A DNA stretch of 27,301 bases from Verrucomicrobia bacterium UBA1200 (GCA_002309765.1 DBXY01000024.1:1-27301), one strand, 5' to 3'. Positions 1 to 7,052 are shown, counted from the stretch's first letter. Notes: generated by a model from the letters alone, not told the origin. Numbers and translations: made by a program.

Positions 1-2357
1 TACGCATCCACGATCATCGGCACGGAATGGACGCCGACCATGCACTGGTTGTCACGCCCCCAAAGCGTCCACACGGGGAGGTATCCGTTCTGGTCGAAAT
101 GCCACAGCATCGAGTCGACGAACGCCGGCACGTATTCCGGCGCGAGGATCGTGTAGAGCGGCCCCGCCGCACGGTATATATCCCAGCAGGAGAACGTCGA
201 ATACACCGGCTTCTCCCCGACGTCCGAAAGGCGGTTCGGCTGGAAGCAGAGGTGGTAGATCGAAGTGTAGAGGGTCTTGAGCTGCTCGACCGCGCCCTTC
301 GCCTCCACGCGGGAAAGGATCGAGCGCCACTTGTCCCTGTTCGCCGCGAGGACGCCGTCAAAGTCCCAGCCCGGCACCTCGACGTCGATGTTGCGACGCG
401 CACCCTCAGCCGAGGAGCGCGAAAGCGAGACCTTGAGGTACAAAACCCCGCCGTTCCCCAAATTCTCGAAGGAATACACGGTCTTCGGGAGATTGCTCCT
501 CTTGTCGCGCTCGACGACGCTTGCAGAGGAAGGCTCGGACGAGACCTCCCACGCGAAGTAGTAGTCGCGGTTCGGCCAACCCCTGCGGTCGCTGACGTGG
601 CCGGAGACGCGGCGACCCTCCATCGGGCCGATCGTCGCGGCGGCGACGCGTCCATGCCCCCACGTGGGGTCGTACAGGAGCCTTGCCGCCGCGTCCCGGA
701 ACGTGAAGCGGTACAGCGCGACGTGCTCGGTGCAGGTCGCCTCGACCTTCACACCGCTCTTGAGCTCGACGGCGTAGTATCCGGGCGACGCCTTTTCGGT
801 GGACTTGTCGAAGCCGTAGCGGAACTTGGCGGCGTACGCAGCCTTGACGTCTCCGGTAAAGGGCATGAACGCGACATCCGAAAAGTCGGCGCAGCCCGTT
901 CCGCTCAGATGGGTCTGCGAGAAGCGCTCGATGCGGCTGTCGCCGTACTGGTAGCTGGAGCAGCGCTCCCAGCCGCCCAGACCGGTGTCGGGGCCAGGCT
1001 GCACCATGCCGAAGGGATACGCCGCGGCCGGGGTCGTGTGGCCCGTCCCGGCAGAACCGATGAACGGATCGGCCCAGTCGAGGACGTCCTTTGCGTCCGC
1101 CGATGAGACGACCTTGGACGAGCGGCGTTTGAGGCCCTTGAGGGATCTCTTCCACTCCTCTTCAAGCTCCGCGCGGGTCATACCGGTCAGAGACTTCCAT
1201 ACGTCCTCGCTGTAGCGCCCGTCGCGGCACGTCTTGTTGAGCTTCGCCACGAAATCCCTGTCGTACGACTTCGCGATGTAGTCGAGGAACGACGCCGTGA
1301 TCCCGTAGCCCTTGTCGAGCTTCGGGTTCTTCTTCGCGTCTTCGGTCGCGCGCTTGACGCCCGCCGCACCCTCCATATTGAACCAGCGCACCCAGTCGAC
1401 GATTCCCTCGCATAGCCAGCCGGGCCCGGAATGGTAGGGGGTCGCCCGTCCTTCAAGCGGACGGTAGTCTTGGACGAGATGGCCGAACTCGTGGAGGCAC
1501 GCGCCTATGACCTCGTTGGGGCTTGTCCTCGCGAAGTCGTTGCAAAGCCAGATCTTGCCGCCCCCGGCGCTGGTCCACGCCGCGCCTTTTTCGTCCGTGG
1601 GGACGATCGTGATTTCGCCGCCCGTCCATTTCGCGCCCGCGCCGTCGAGGAGCGACACCACATTCGGGGCCATCGCCTCAATCTGCTGCCTGAAGTTTTT
1701 CTCAATCGTTTTAGCGACGTCCGGAAACTTCGTCGCATCTACCTTGAAGCGGTAGAGCGGAATGTCTGCAAACCGCCTCCTGAACGCCAGCGATTTGAAC
1801 TTGTCAGGGCATCGGTACCCCTTCACCGTGTCGAGCGCGATCCAGTTCCTGCCGTCGTTCGAGGCGAGAAACCTCCAGGCGGAGGGATTGCGGTCCGGGA
1901 AGTCGTTGGCCGTGAACCACGCATATCCGGACAACTTCTTCGGCGCCGTGAACCTGAATTCGAGATAGACGGCCGACCGCTGCTCTTCGGTGGCAGAGCG
2001 GCCGCCGCGCCAGTCGAGCCATTTCGTGCTTGGGTCGTCGTCGACGGCGTTTTCGGGGCCTTCCCCGTCGGGGCTCGTGGCGGAAACGCCCTTCAGCCCG
2101 TGAAGGCTGTTATCGAACGACAGCTCGAACGCCGAGGACGGGATCGCCGCGCCCGATTCGCTGTAAAGCGCAACGTCCGAAAGCTGCATGCAGGTTCCGC
2201 TTCCGCTCGCCGCGTCGACAGCGAACCTGTAGCGTGTGTACGCGTTTTCCCACGCATTGCCTTCAGCCCGCACTTGCGAGAATGCCGCGCCAGCAAAGGC
2301 GAGCACCTCCGCGAATGCGAAAAATGCGGCGAGACGGTAAGTAATTGTGGTTCTCAT
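1..2357 (-). CDS. Secreted discoidin-BSP-GH92 fusion, putative α-mannosidase (3' end outside window)
   Basis: The frame is open from the ATG at 2357 to the window edge (785 codons, no stop). The start is preceded by GGAG seven bases upstream. Residues 1-28 form a signal peptide. Residues about 38-170 read as an F5/8 type C (discoidin)-like domain (PENAVDDDPSTKW, ending SNDGRNWIALDTV). Residues about 190-400 match the basic secretory protein (BSP) zincin-like family: HEFGHLVQDYR with H289, then GPGWLCEGIVDWVRW. From about residue 427 the protein is GH92: DPFIGSAGTGHT, YPFGMVQPGPDTG, FSQTHLSGTGCADFSD, CWDIYRAAGPLYTI and GYLPVWTLWG. GH92 enzymes are calcium-dependent exo-α-mannosidases acting on N-glycans or mannans; the catalytic acidic residues lie mostly beyond the window edge. 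Codon use is strongly GC-ending, more so than in the genes to the right. Domain identities are firm; the mannosidase activity and any proteolytic activity are inferred. Confidence 0.9.
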   Translation of the reverse strand, partial: MRTTITYRLAAFFAFAEVLAFAGAAFSQVRAEGNAWENAYTRYRFAVDAASGSGTCMQLSDVALYSESGAAIPSSAFELSFDNSLHGLKGVSATSPDGEGPENAVDDDPSTKWLDWRGGRSATEEQRSAVYLEFRFTAPKKLSGYAWFTANDFPDRNPSAWRFLASNDGRNWIALDTVKGYRCPDKFKSLAFRRRFADIPLYRFKVDATKFPDVAKTIEKNFRQQIEAMAPNVVSLLDGAGAKWTGGEITIVPTDEKGAAWTSAGGGKIWLCNDFARTSPNEVIGACLHEFGHLVQDYRPLEGRATPYHSGPGWLCEGIVDWVRWFNMEGAAGVKRATEDAKKNPKLDKGYGITASFLDYIAKSYDRDFVAKLNKTCRDGRYSEDVWKSLTGMTRAELEEEWKRSLKGLKRRSSKVVSSADAKDVLDWADPFIGSAGTGHTTPAAAYPFGMVQPGPDTGLGGWERCSSYQYGDSRIERFSQTHLSGTGCADFSDVAFMPFTGDVKAAYAAKFRYGFDKSTEKASPGYYAVELKSGVKVEATCTEHVALYRFTFRDAAARLLYDPTWGHGRVAAATIGPMEGRRVSGHVSDRRGWPNRDYYFAWEVSSEPSSASVVERDKRSNLPKTVYSFENLGNGGVLYLKVSLSRSSAEGARRNIDVEVPGWDFDGVLAANRDKWRSILSRVEAKGAVEQLKTLYTSIYHLCFQPNRLSDVGEKPVYSTFSCWDIYRAAGPLYTILAPEYVPAFVDSMLWHFDQNGYLPVWTLWGRDNQCMVGVHSVPMIVDA

Positions 2358-2445
2358 GTTTTTTTCTCCTTTCCCGCCAGCAAATTTCCAGTGCAACACT
2401 CGCTGCATAAGCAATGCTGACAGTGCTTTCTTGTGAACGTAGGGT

Positions 2446-2475
2446 ATTTTAGCACATTCCGGTTTATGGTTGCAA
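2446..2475 (-). promoter_or_regulatory. σ70-type promoter for the GH92 fusion gene
   Basis: Read on the minus strand, TTGCAA (2470-2475) and TAAAAT (2446-2451) are separated by 18 bp, followed by a leader of roughly 80 nt to the ATG at 2357. The -10 matches the consensus at 5 of 6 positions and the -35 at 4 of 6. It sits just outside the palindrome and IS relic, so the gene probably has its own promoter. Confidence 0.5.
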
Positions 2476-2509
2476 GGGGGAATCCCGGCAAACCGGCGGT
2501 CGCGAGGGC

Positions 2510-2593
2510 ACGCCTGTCCGCAGGGGGGGCGGAGCCGTCCCCGAAGGGGTGGCGCGGAGCGCCAAGGCGAAGCCCGCCCCTGCGGACAGGCGT
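2510..2593. repeat. Long palindrome enclosing four GNA-triloop mini-hairpins
   Basis: A perfect 17-bp inverted repeat (ACGCCTGTCCGCAGGGG at 2510-2526, complement at 2577-2593) extends by about four more pairs past a one-base bulge. The enclosed bases can also form small hairpins one after another: GGC-GGA-GCC (2528-2536), CCCC-GAA-GGGG (2539-2549), GGCGC-GGA-GCGCC (2551-2563) and GGC-GAA-GCC (2566-2574). It abuts the 3' side of the transposase relic. No U-run follows, so a plain terminator is unlikely. It looks like a REP/MITE-like palindromic element; no second copy was seen in the window. Confidence 0.7.
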
Positions 2594-3487
2594 TGTCAAA
2601 GATCGGGTGCCGCGGTTACGCGGCCTTGAGGAGATACCGCCGGAGGAGTTCGGTGAACGCCTCGCGGGGCGTGCGCCAGTTCAGGCACTTGAGCGGGCGG
2701 TCGTTGAGCATGCGGTCGATCCGGCGCATCTCCTCCCCGGTGATGTCGCCGAACGGCCGCCCCTTGGGCAGGACCTTCCGGACGATGCCGTTGCGGTTCT
2801 CGTTCGTCCCCCTTTCCCATGAGTGGTATGGCTTCGCGAAGTACACCTCGATGCCGAGTGCCTGCCTGATCTGCCCGAACTTCGCGAACTCCTTTCCGTT
2901 GTCGAATGTCAGGGTGTTCAGGAAGCTCCTGGGCAGGCCCGCGAGCAGTCCGATGATTGCCCCTGCCACCGCGTCGGCCTCCTTGGTCGCCACGTGGGCG
3001 AAGAGCACGAAGCGCGTCATGCGCTCCGCGACCGTGACGAGGTTGCCCGTGCCGGGCAGCCCGTTGATGAGGTCTCCCTCGTAGTTCCCCACGCGTGCGC
3101 GGCTCTCGACCGTCTTGGGGCGCTTGCCGATGTCCACGCGGCCCGGTATCTTGCCGCGCCCGGCGCTGCGGTACTTCTTGGCGTTCCTGTCTCGCGCCTT
3201 GCGATTCTTCCGGCGCATCGTCAGCGGGGGCAGCTCCTCACCCGACTTGCCGGCTAGGGCGAGCTTCTGCCGCCCGTAGTACTCCTTGTAGATGGTCTCC
3301 CGGCGACGTGGCGGCTCGAACACCCCTCTTTACAAAGTGTCTCGATTATGATACGCTTTTCTTCCGTCAGGCGGTGGTACCTCGGAACCCCGGGTGGGGC
3401 CTTCCGTTGTTTCTTTACGGCCATTGCTGCCTCCTTGTGTTTTTTCGTTTGCAAGAAAGCATACAGCCGACGCCTGACTTTTTCAAC
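2593..3487 (-). mobile_element. IS30-family insertion sequence remnant (boundaries tentative)
   Basis: The element is defined by its transposase relic. The tentative ends come from a weak inverted match: TTGTCAAAGATCGGGTG beginning at 2593 on the left and TTGAAAAAGTCAGGCG reading inward from 3486 on the right. This match is imperfect, and no target-site duplication could be recognised. Some IS30 relatives prefer palindromic targets, and this copy lies directly beside the 2510-2593 palindrome. Confidence 0.5.
2616..3424 (-). pseudogene. IS30-family transposase, internally deleted and frameshifted
   Basis: The original start is the ATG at 3424 behind a strong AAGGAGG. The first frame gives the beginning of the IS30 N-terminal helix-turn-helix region (YHRLTEEKRIIIETLCKEG) and goes out of frame near 3300-3316. 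A second frame picks up at RRETIYKEYYG, which corresponds to the conserved SHETIY segment, and runs to the TAA at 2616. The DDE catalytic domain is complete: D in NYEGDLING, D in TFDNGKEF, E in GTNENRNGIV. Compared with the usual 300-340 residues, roughly 60 residues between the HTH and the ETIY segment are missing. The DNA-binding part is therefore destroyed, and the copy should be inactive unless the C-terminal fragment is translated on its own. Confidence 0.85.
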
Positions 3488-3619
3488 CCACTTTTTAGCG
3501 AAAAAAACTTGGGCGCTGGAAACTTCATGGCACCGTCAGGCCACACGACAAATCCCAGGGTGTTGCGCTGGAAACCTGCACGCGCGGGCGCTTTTCGCGT
3601 GTCGGCGGGAGAGACGAGA

Positions 3620-3645
3620 AAAGGGAGAAGCGGACTTCTCCCTTT
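3620..3645 (-). terminator. Terminator downstream of tRNA-Val
   Basis: A perfect 11-bp stem (AAAGGGAGAAG at 3620-3630, CTTCTCCCTTT at 3635-3645) with a four-base loop lies 13 bp past the 3' end of the tRNA. On the minus strand it is followed by TTTTCTCG. The 195 bases between it and the transposase start hold no gene that I can support. Confidence 0.75.
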
Positions 3646-3658
3646 CGACATTCAATAT

Positions 3659-3735
3659 TGGTGGGCGATGAGGGACTCGAACCCCCGACACCCTGGGTGT
3701 AAACCAGGTTCTCTAACCAACTGAGATAATCGCCC
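3659..3735 (-). tRNA. tRNA-Val (anticodon UAC), CCA encoded
   Basis: The complement folds as a full cloverleaf. The acceptor is GGGCGAT (3729-3735) paired with ATCGCCC (3663-3669), the discriminator is A (3662), and CCA is encoded at 3659-3661. The anticodon arm is CCTGG-TTTACAC-CCAGG, giving anticodon UAC, which reads valine codons. The T arm carries GGTTCGAGTCC. A promoter lies about 17 bp upstream and a hairpin terminator follows, so it is an independent transcription unit. tRNA genes are common integration sites, and a GC-rich segment with an IS relic begins on its 3' side, but no duplicated tRNA end was seen. Confidence 0.96.
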
Positions 3736-3751
3736 CAGAAATATGCGCAAT

Positions 3752-3780
3752 ATGTTAGAAAAATATCCGATCAGAGTCAA
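3752..3780 (-). promoter_or_regulatory. Promoter of tRNA-Val
   Basis: On the minus strand TTGACT (3775-3780) and TAACAT (3752-3757) are spaced by exactly 17 bp. The -10 ends 16 bp before the mature tRNA 5' end, the arrangement expected for a short precursor. It lies between the tRNA and the stop of the methyltransferase gene. Confidence 0.7.
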
Positions 3781-3809
3781 TCCAAAGTTTTGGGGTACTG
3801 ACGTTTTTC

Positions 3810-4586
3810 CTAATGCCGGAAACGCAGACGCAATTCGTGCGCCAAAATGGCGAACGCACTTCCCACATTTAAAGAGTTTTTCCGGCCATACAACGGGATC
3901 CGCACCGCCTGGTCGCAAAGTTTCACGGTTTCCGCGGTAAGTCCAAACCGCTCGTTCCCCAACACCACCGCGCAGGGAAACCGCCACTGGAAATCCTCCA
4001 TCGGAGCCGCGCCGGAAACCGTTTCAAGGGCGTAACAAACCACACCCTGCCGCCGTAACGCCGCTATTTCGTCCGCGATCTTTCCGCCGGCCCGCCATTT
4101 CAGCGATTTTTCGCTCCCGAGCGCCGCTCTGGCCACGGCAGGTGTTTCCGGAAGCGGGGTGTAGCCGCATAGCACCAATTCGCCGAACCCGAAACATTCG
4201 GCGGTTCGGAATATGCCCCCAACGTTAAACGCGGAGCGGAGAGAATCCAACAACACCGTGACCGGCAACGGCGGAAAAGCGGGGACGGTCTCCGGCGGCA
4301 GGTCTCGGTCGAGAATATCCACATCGGTGATCTTCACCTTGGCGACTTCCCGTTCCGCCGGGACCAAGGCGCACCAGAAACGGCGGCGGCTGATGCCGGG
4401 CACCAACTGGTCGGCCAACTTGGCAATCCTCGGCGGTTCTTGCGCGGCCAGCCAATCGCGGCACTCCGCCAACGCCGCTTCATGCGCGGCCAGTTCCTCC
4501 GGCCCGGCCCCGTCGGACGGCCAGGCGGCATCCACCTCCCGCAACCGTTCCAAAGCGTCTTTCCACAGCCATTTTTCCGGAATCAC
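3810..4586 (-). CDS. TrmH/SpoU-family RNA 2'-O-methyltransferase
   Basis: A 258-residue protein with all three SPOUT motifs in the C-terminal part: motif 1 LLDSLRSAFNVGGIFRTAE, motif 2 VVLGNERFGL and motif 3 IPLYGRKNSLNVGSAFAI. These proteins fold as a trefoil knot, bind S-adenosylmethionine and methylate the 2'-hydroxyl of tRNA or rRNA ribose; the target base cannot be read from sequence. The first 95 or so residues are a helical, family-specific extension. The start is GTG at 4586, inside a GTGA overlap with the stop of the zinc-ribbon gene; no early in-frame ATG exists. The two genes are thus translationally coupled. Family assignment is very secure, substrate unknown. Confidence 0.92.
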   Translation of the reverse strand: MIPEKWLWKDALERLREVDAAWPSDGAGPEELAAHEAALAECRDWLAAQEPPRIAKLADQLVPGISRRRFWCALVPAEREVAKVKITDVDILDRDLPPETVPAFPPLPVTVLLDSLRSAFNVGGIFRTAECFGFGELVLCGYTPLPETPAVARAALGSEKSLKWRAGGKIADEIAALRRQGVVCYALETVSGAAPMEDFQWRFPCAVVLGNERFGLTAETVKLCDQAVRIPLYGRKNSLNVGSAFAILAHELRLRFRH

Positions 4587-4996
4587 TGCGAATCCCCCGG
4601 CTTGGCCTCAAAACGCAGACACAACCCTGTCGCCTCGACCGGCTGGTTGGTCAGCCCGCACCGCTGGGTGAAGGGATTCACCACGAAATTCTTGCACCAG
4701 CCGCAACTGTGGCGCCGCTCCTCTTCGGAAAAAATGTTGATCGCCGCCGGCCGGTCGTCGTCAGAAAAAATCTTGGGGCGCGATTCCTGAGGTTCGGCAA
4801 AAGGAACCTCGGTCCCCGGTTCGTAACGAAAACCGCACGCGGTGCAGATTACGGTTTCGCCGACCTTGCGGAATCCCTCGTAAACCGGCTCGAAGCGAAC
4901 CAGTGCGGTCTGACCGCAATTGGCGCAAACTATCTCCCTCGGTCTGGCAGCGCCCGCGCTGCCGCCGGTGTTCGACGATCCAACCTTTCCTGCCAT
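4583..4996 (-). CDS. Small protein with two cysteine clusters (zinc-ribbon type)
   Basis: 137 residues starting at the ATG at 4996, chosen because AGGAAAGG lies about 8 bases upstream; the frame extends further but without a ribosome site. Two metal-binding units are visible: CANC at 24-27 with CTAC at 51-54 (classic zinc ribbon), and near the C-terminus CGWC followed by RCGLTN and GLCLRF. The linker is acidic and contains two similar short segments (KIFSDDDRPA, NIFSEEERRH). There is no signal peptide, so the protein is cytoplasmic. It ends inside the start codon of the RNA methyltransferase, which suggests a nucleic-acid-related partner role, but the function is not known to me. Confidence 0.8.
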   Translation of the reverse strand: MAGKVGSSNTGGSAGAARPREIVCANCGQTALVRFEPVYEGFRKVGETVICTACGFRYEPGTEVPFAEPQESRPKIFSDDDRPAAINIFSEEERRHSCGWCKNFVVNPFTQRCGLTNQPVEATGLCLRFEAKPGDSQ

Positions 4997-5039
4997 AACC
5001 AAAGCCTTTCCTAAAAACAATAAATCCGCAATGGCAGGT

Positions 5040-5069
5040 AGTGTACCAAAACCATCCAAAAACCGTCAA
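5040..5069 (-). promoter_or_regulatory. Promoter for the zinc-ribbon / methyltransferase pair
   Basis: On the minus strand TTGACG (5064-5069) and TACACT (5040-5045) are 18 bp apart, leaving a leader of about 40 nt before the ATG at 4996. It faces away from the rsmD promoter about 70 bp to the right. Confidence 0.6.
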
Positions 5070-5141
5070 AACAATTCACGGTCTCCGCGATTACGCGCAC
5101 ATCGTTTGGCAATCCGAAACCCGGCCAACCGATTTTTGCCC

Positions 5142-5170
5142 TTGTCAAGAACAGGGAGGTAGGTTATACT
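5142..5170 (+). promoter_or_regulatory. Promoter of the rsmD-coaD operon, implying a leaderless start
   Basis: TTGTCA (5142-5147), a 17-bp spacer and TATACT (5165-5170) make a near-consensus σ70 promoter. The rsmD ATG begins only 8 bases after the -10 box, so transcription should begin at or within a few bases of the start codon. A purine-rich AGGGAGG lies at 5153-5159, inside the spacer, and would not be in this transcript. Confidence 0.7.
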
Positions 5171-5178
5171 TCCCGACC

Positions 5179-5733
5179 ATGCGCATTTCTGGAGGAATAT
5201 GGTGCGGGCGTAAACTTAAGGTTCCGCCCGGAGATAAAGTACGCCCGACCCAAGACCGGGTGCGCGAAGCGTTGTTTTCAATGTTGGCCGACATTGTGCC
5301 AGGATCGGTGTGGATCGACCTTTTTGCCGGGTCGGGATCGGTGGGGCTGGAAGCGTTGAGCCGCGGAGCAAGGCGGGTAGTCTGGGTTGAAAAAGACCCG
5401 CGCAACCTGGCCCTGCTCAAGGAAAATCAGGCGGCCCTGGGAGCAGACGGCGGAGAGGCGGTGCGCGCCGACGCCTTCAGCTGGATTGGGCGAGGCGCGA
5501 CGGAGCTGGCCGCCGATTTCGCGTTCGCCGACCCGCCTTACATCATCGGACGGGAACAGGGGTTCGGCCGACTGATGTCCGCCGCGGCAGCCGGAAACGC
5601 GGTTAAGACCGGCGGTGTGTTCATCGCCGAAATGCCGGTGGCAAAATCCGCAGACGAAGTTACGGGATGGACGCTGTTCAAGGACCGTGAATACGGCCAC
5701 ACCAGGGTTGCCCTGTACAGGAGAGAAGCATGA
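5179..5733 (+). CDS. rsmD: 16S rRNA (guanine966-N2)-methyltransferase RsmD
   Basis: 184 residues with the family's N-terminus (MRISGGIWCGRKLKVPPG), RPTQDRVREALFSML, the SAM-binding loop DLFAGSGSVGLEALSRGA, and the catalytic ADPPY motif (the N6/N2-methylase DPPY type). RsmD methylates G966 of 16S rRNA on the assembling 30S subunit. The ATG at 5179 is chosen because the conserved family start falls exactly there; the frame extends upstream but would run over the promoter. The stop overlaps the coaD start as ATGA, as in many bacteria where rsmD and coaD are paired. Confidence 0.95.
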   Translation: MRISGGIWCGRKLKVPPGDKVRPTQDRVREALFSMLADIVPGSVWIDLFAGSGSVGLEALSRGARRVVWVEKDPRNLALLKENQAALGADGGEAVRADAFSWIGRGATELAADFAFADPPYIIGREQGFGRLMSAAAAGNAVKTGGVFIAEMPVAKSADEVTGWTLFKDREYGHTRVALYRREA

Positions 5734-6275
5734 GAGAAGCGATTTATCCGGGAACTTTCGACCCGTTGACGATGGGACATTTCGACCTGCTTCAGCGCAG
5801 CGCCCGGTTGTTTGGGCGGGTGACGGTGGTGGTAGCCGGCGTTTCCATGAAACCCACCAGCATGTTCGACATTGAAGAACGGATGGAGATGATCCGCGAA
5901 AGTGTCGCCGAGGCGGGGATTAAAAACGTCGCGATCGACCGGCTGGACTGCCTGCTGGTTGAATATTGCCGCCGGCACAACGTTGACGTGGTGGTGCGCG
6001 GGCTGCGGGTTTACTCCGACTTCGAATACGAATTCCAGATGGCGCTCACCAACCGCAAACTGGAACCGGAGGTGGAAACGCTGTTCATGATGCCCAACGA
6101 AAACCACAGCTATGTTACCGCCAGCACCGTCCGCGAGATTACCCGGTATGGCGGCGACACCAGCGCCTTTGTGCCGGCCGCGGTACAGCGGCATATCGAA
6201 AATTTCATGCGCCGGCATCCGGAACAGCGCATCCGCGCATCCGGCGTAGATAACACGGGAGCGTTCGACCGATGA
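5730..6275 (+). CDS. coaD: Phosphopantetheine adenylyltransferase
   Basis: 181 residues of the nucleotidyltransferase superfamily. The ATP-binding (T/H)xGH motif is in YPGTFDPLTMGHFDLL. The conserved VVRGLRVYSDFEYEFQMA and the TASTVREI region are also present. CoaD transfers AMP from ATP to 4'-phosphopantetheine, the penultimate step of coenzyme A synthesis. The length is slightly above the usual 160 because of an extra C-terminal tail after the last conserved helix. The gene overlaps rsmD upstream by ATGA and the DUF177 gene downstream by ATGA, so the three are translationally coupled. Confidence 0.96.
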   Translation: MREAIYPGTFDPLTMGHFDLLQRSARLFGRVTVVVAGVSMKPTSMFDIEERMEMIRESVAEAGIKNVAIDRLDCLLVEYCRRHNVDVVVRGLRVYSDFEYEFQMALTNRKLEPEVETLFMMPNENHSYVTASTVREITRYGGDTSAFVPAAVQRHIENFMRRHPEQRIRASGVDNTGAFDR

Positions 6276-6760
6276 ACGACCGGCTGATAATCGACGTGCC
6301 GCGCCTCAAAAAAAACGGCGAGAACTTCCAGGGGGAACTTCCGGTAGAGGCGTTAGACTGGGGGCAAGACGAATACTCCAGCCCGGTAGGCGGGTTGGGT
6401 TACGACCTGTTCGTGCAGGAACTCGGCGACGAACTGCTGGTGCGAGGACGCGTCTGGCAGGGTTTCCAATGCGTTTGTTCCCGGTGCGCAAAAACCTTTG
6501 AAATGACCGTTGAGGAGCCGGATTTGCTCTTTTCACTGGATTTAAACGAGTGTTTAATAGAAATTAATGGAATAAATGGCTTTGCTGACTTGACCAATGA
6601 GGTAAGAGAAGCTATTATATTGGCTTTCCCTGGGTATCCGGTTTGTCGCGAGGACTGCAAAGGGTTATGTCCGAAATGCGGCAAAAACCTTAATGACGGC
6701 CCATGCGGCTGCCGCAAAGAAGCGGACAACCGTTGGGCGGCCCTGGATGGCCTAGGGTAA
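6272..6760 (+). CDS. yceD: DUF177/YceD-family protein (23S rRNA accumulation protein)
   Basis: 162 residues. The middle holds the family's cysteine pair (CVCSRCAKTFEM) and the C-terminus a Cys-rich CREDCKGLCPKCGKNLN followed by GPCGC, typical of the DUF177 form found outside proteobacteria. The position directly before rpmF and plsX is the conserved yceD-rpmF-plsX order and supports the call. In E. coli YceD is needed for normal 23S rRNA accumulation; its molecular action is not well established. The start overlaps the coaD stop (ATGA). A stretch near 6540-6620 is noticeably AT-richer than its surroundings. Confidence 0.9.
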   Translation: MNDRLIIDVPRLKKNGENFQGELPVEALDWGQDEYSSPVGGLGYDLFVQELGDELLVRGRVWQGFQCVCSRCAKTFEMTVEEPDLLFSLDLNECLIEINGINGFADLTNEVREAIILAFPGYPVCREDCKGLCPKCGKNLNDGPCGCRKEADNRWAALDGLG

Positions 6761-6815
6761 TTGAACCCGCTGGTGGGCTTAGCCGAGCCCGACCTGCGGA
6801 GCAAAGGAGAGAGAA

Positions 6816-6998
6816 ATGGCTGTACCAAAAAGGAAAAAGTCCAAAATGCGTGTGCGCCAGCGCCGCGGCCAGGTGAAGGCAGAGCTTGCCCAGGTGCAGG
6901 CGTGCCCGAACTGTGGGGCGATGCGCCGTGACCATCGCGTTTGCCCGGCATGCGGGATGTACAACGGTCGTCAGGTTCTGACCGTTACCGCCGAGTAG
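6816..6998 (+). CDS. rpmF: 50S ribosomal protein L32, zinc-binding form
   Basis: 60 residues with the invariant start MAVPKRKKSKMRVRQRR, followed by CPNCGAM and CPACGMYNGRQV. Both CxxC pairs are intact, so this is the zinc-requiring (C+) form rather than the Cys-less paralogue seen under zinc limitation. An AAAGGAGAG ribosome site precedes the ATG. It follows DUF177 by 55 bp and is separated from plsX by a strong hairpin. Confidence 0.98.
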   Translation: MAVPKRKKSKMRVRQRRGQVKAELAQVQACPNCGAMRRDHRVCPACGMYNGRQVLTVTAE

Positions 6999-7020
6999 GC
7001 AGAGCGAGCATGGACTGGTC

Positions 7021-7052
7021 AAAAGGTTTCCGCCCCCCGGCGGAAACCTTTT
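7021..7052 (+). terminator. Intrinsic terminator / attenuator between rpmF and plsX
   Basis: A perfect 14-bp stem (AAAAGGTTTCCGCC at 7021-7034, its complement at 7039-7052) with a CCCC loop begins 22 bases after the rpmF stop and ends in TTTTGTG. It should terminate most rpmF transcripts. No clear promoter is visible in the 29 bases before plsX, so plsX and metG may depend on read-through or on a promoter inside the upstream genes. Confidence 0.8.

Noticed and set aside
27..1106. Long plus-strand open frame opposite the GH92 gene
   Set aside because: Arg-rich composition without domains; it is the complement of a GC-biased gene whose other strand gives an excellent domain match.
406..1155. 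Other minus-strand frames inside the GH92 gene
   Set aside because: Low-complexity Arg/Gly-rich translations in shifted frames; the frame from 2357 gives continuous conserved motifs throughout.
2510..2593. Palindrome as an ordinary intrinsic terminator of the transposase gene
   Set aside because: No T-run follows on either strand, and the nested triloop hairpins are more elaborate than a terminator needs.
5041..5178. N-terminal extension of rsmD from a GTG at 5041
   Set aside because: It would run across both divergent promoters, and the conserved RsmD start is at 5179.
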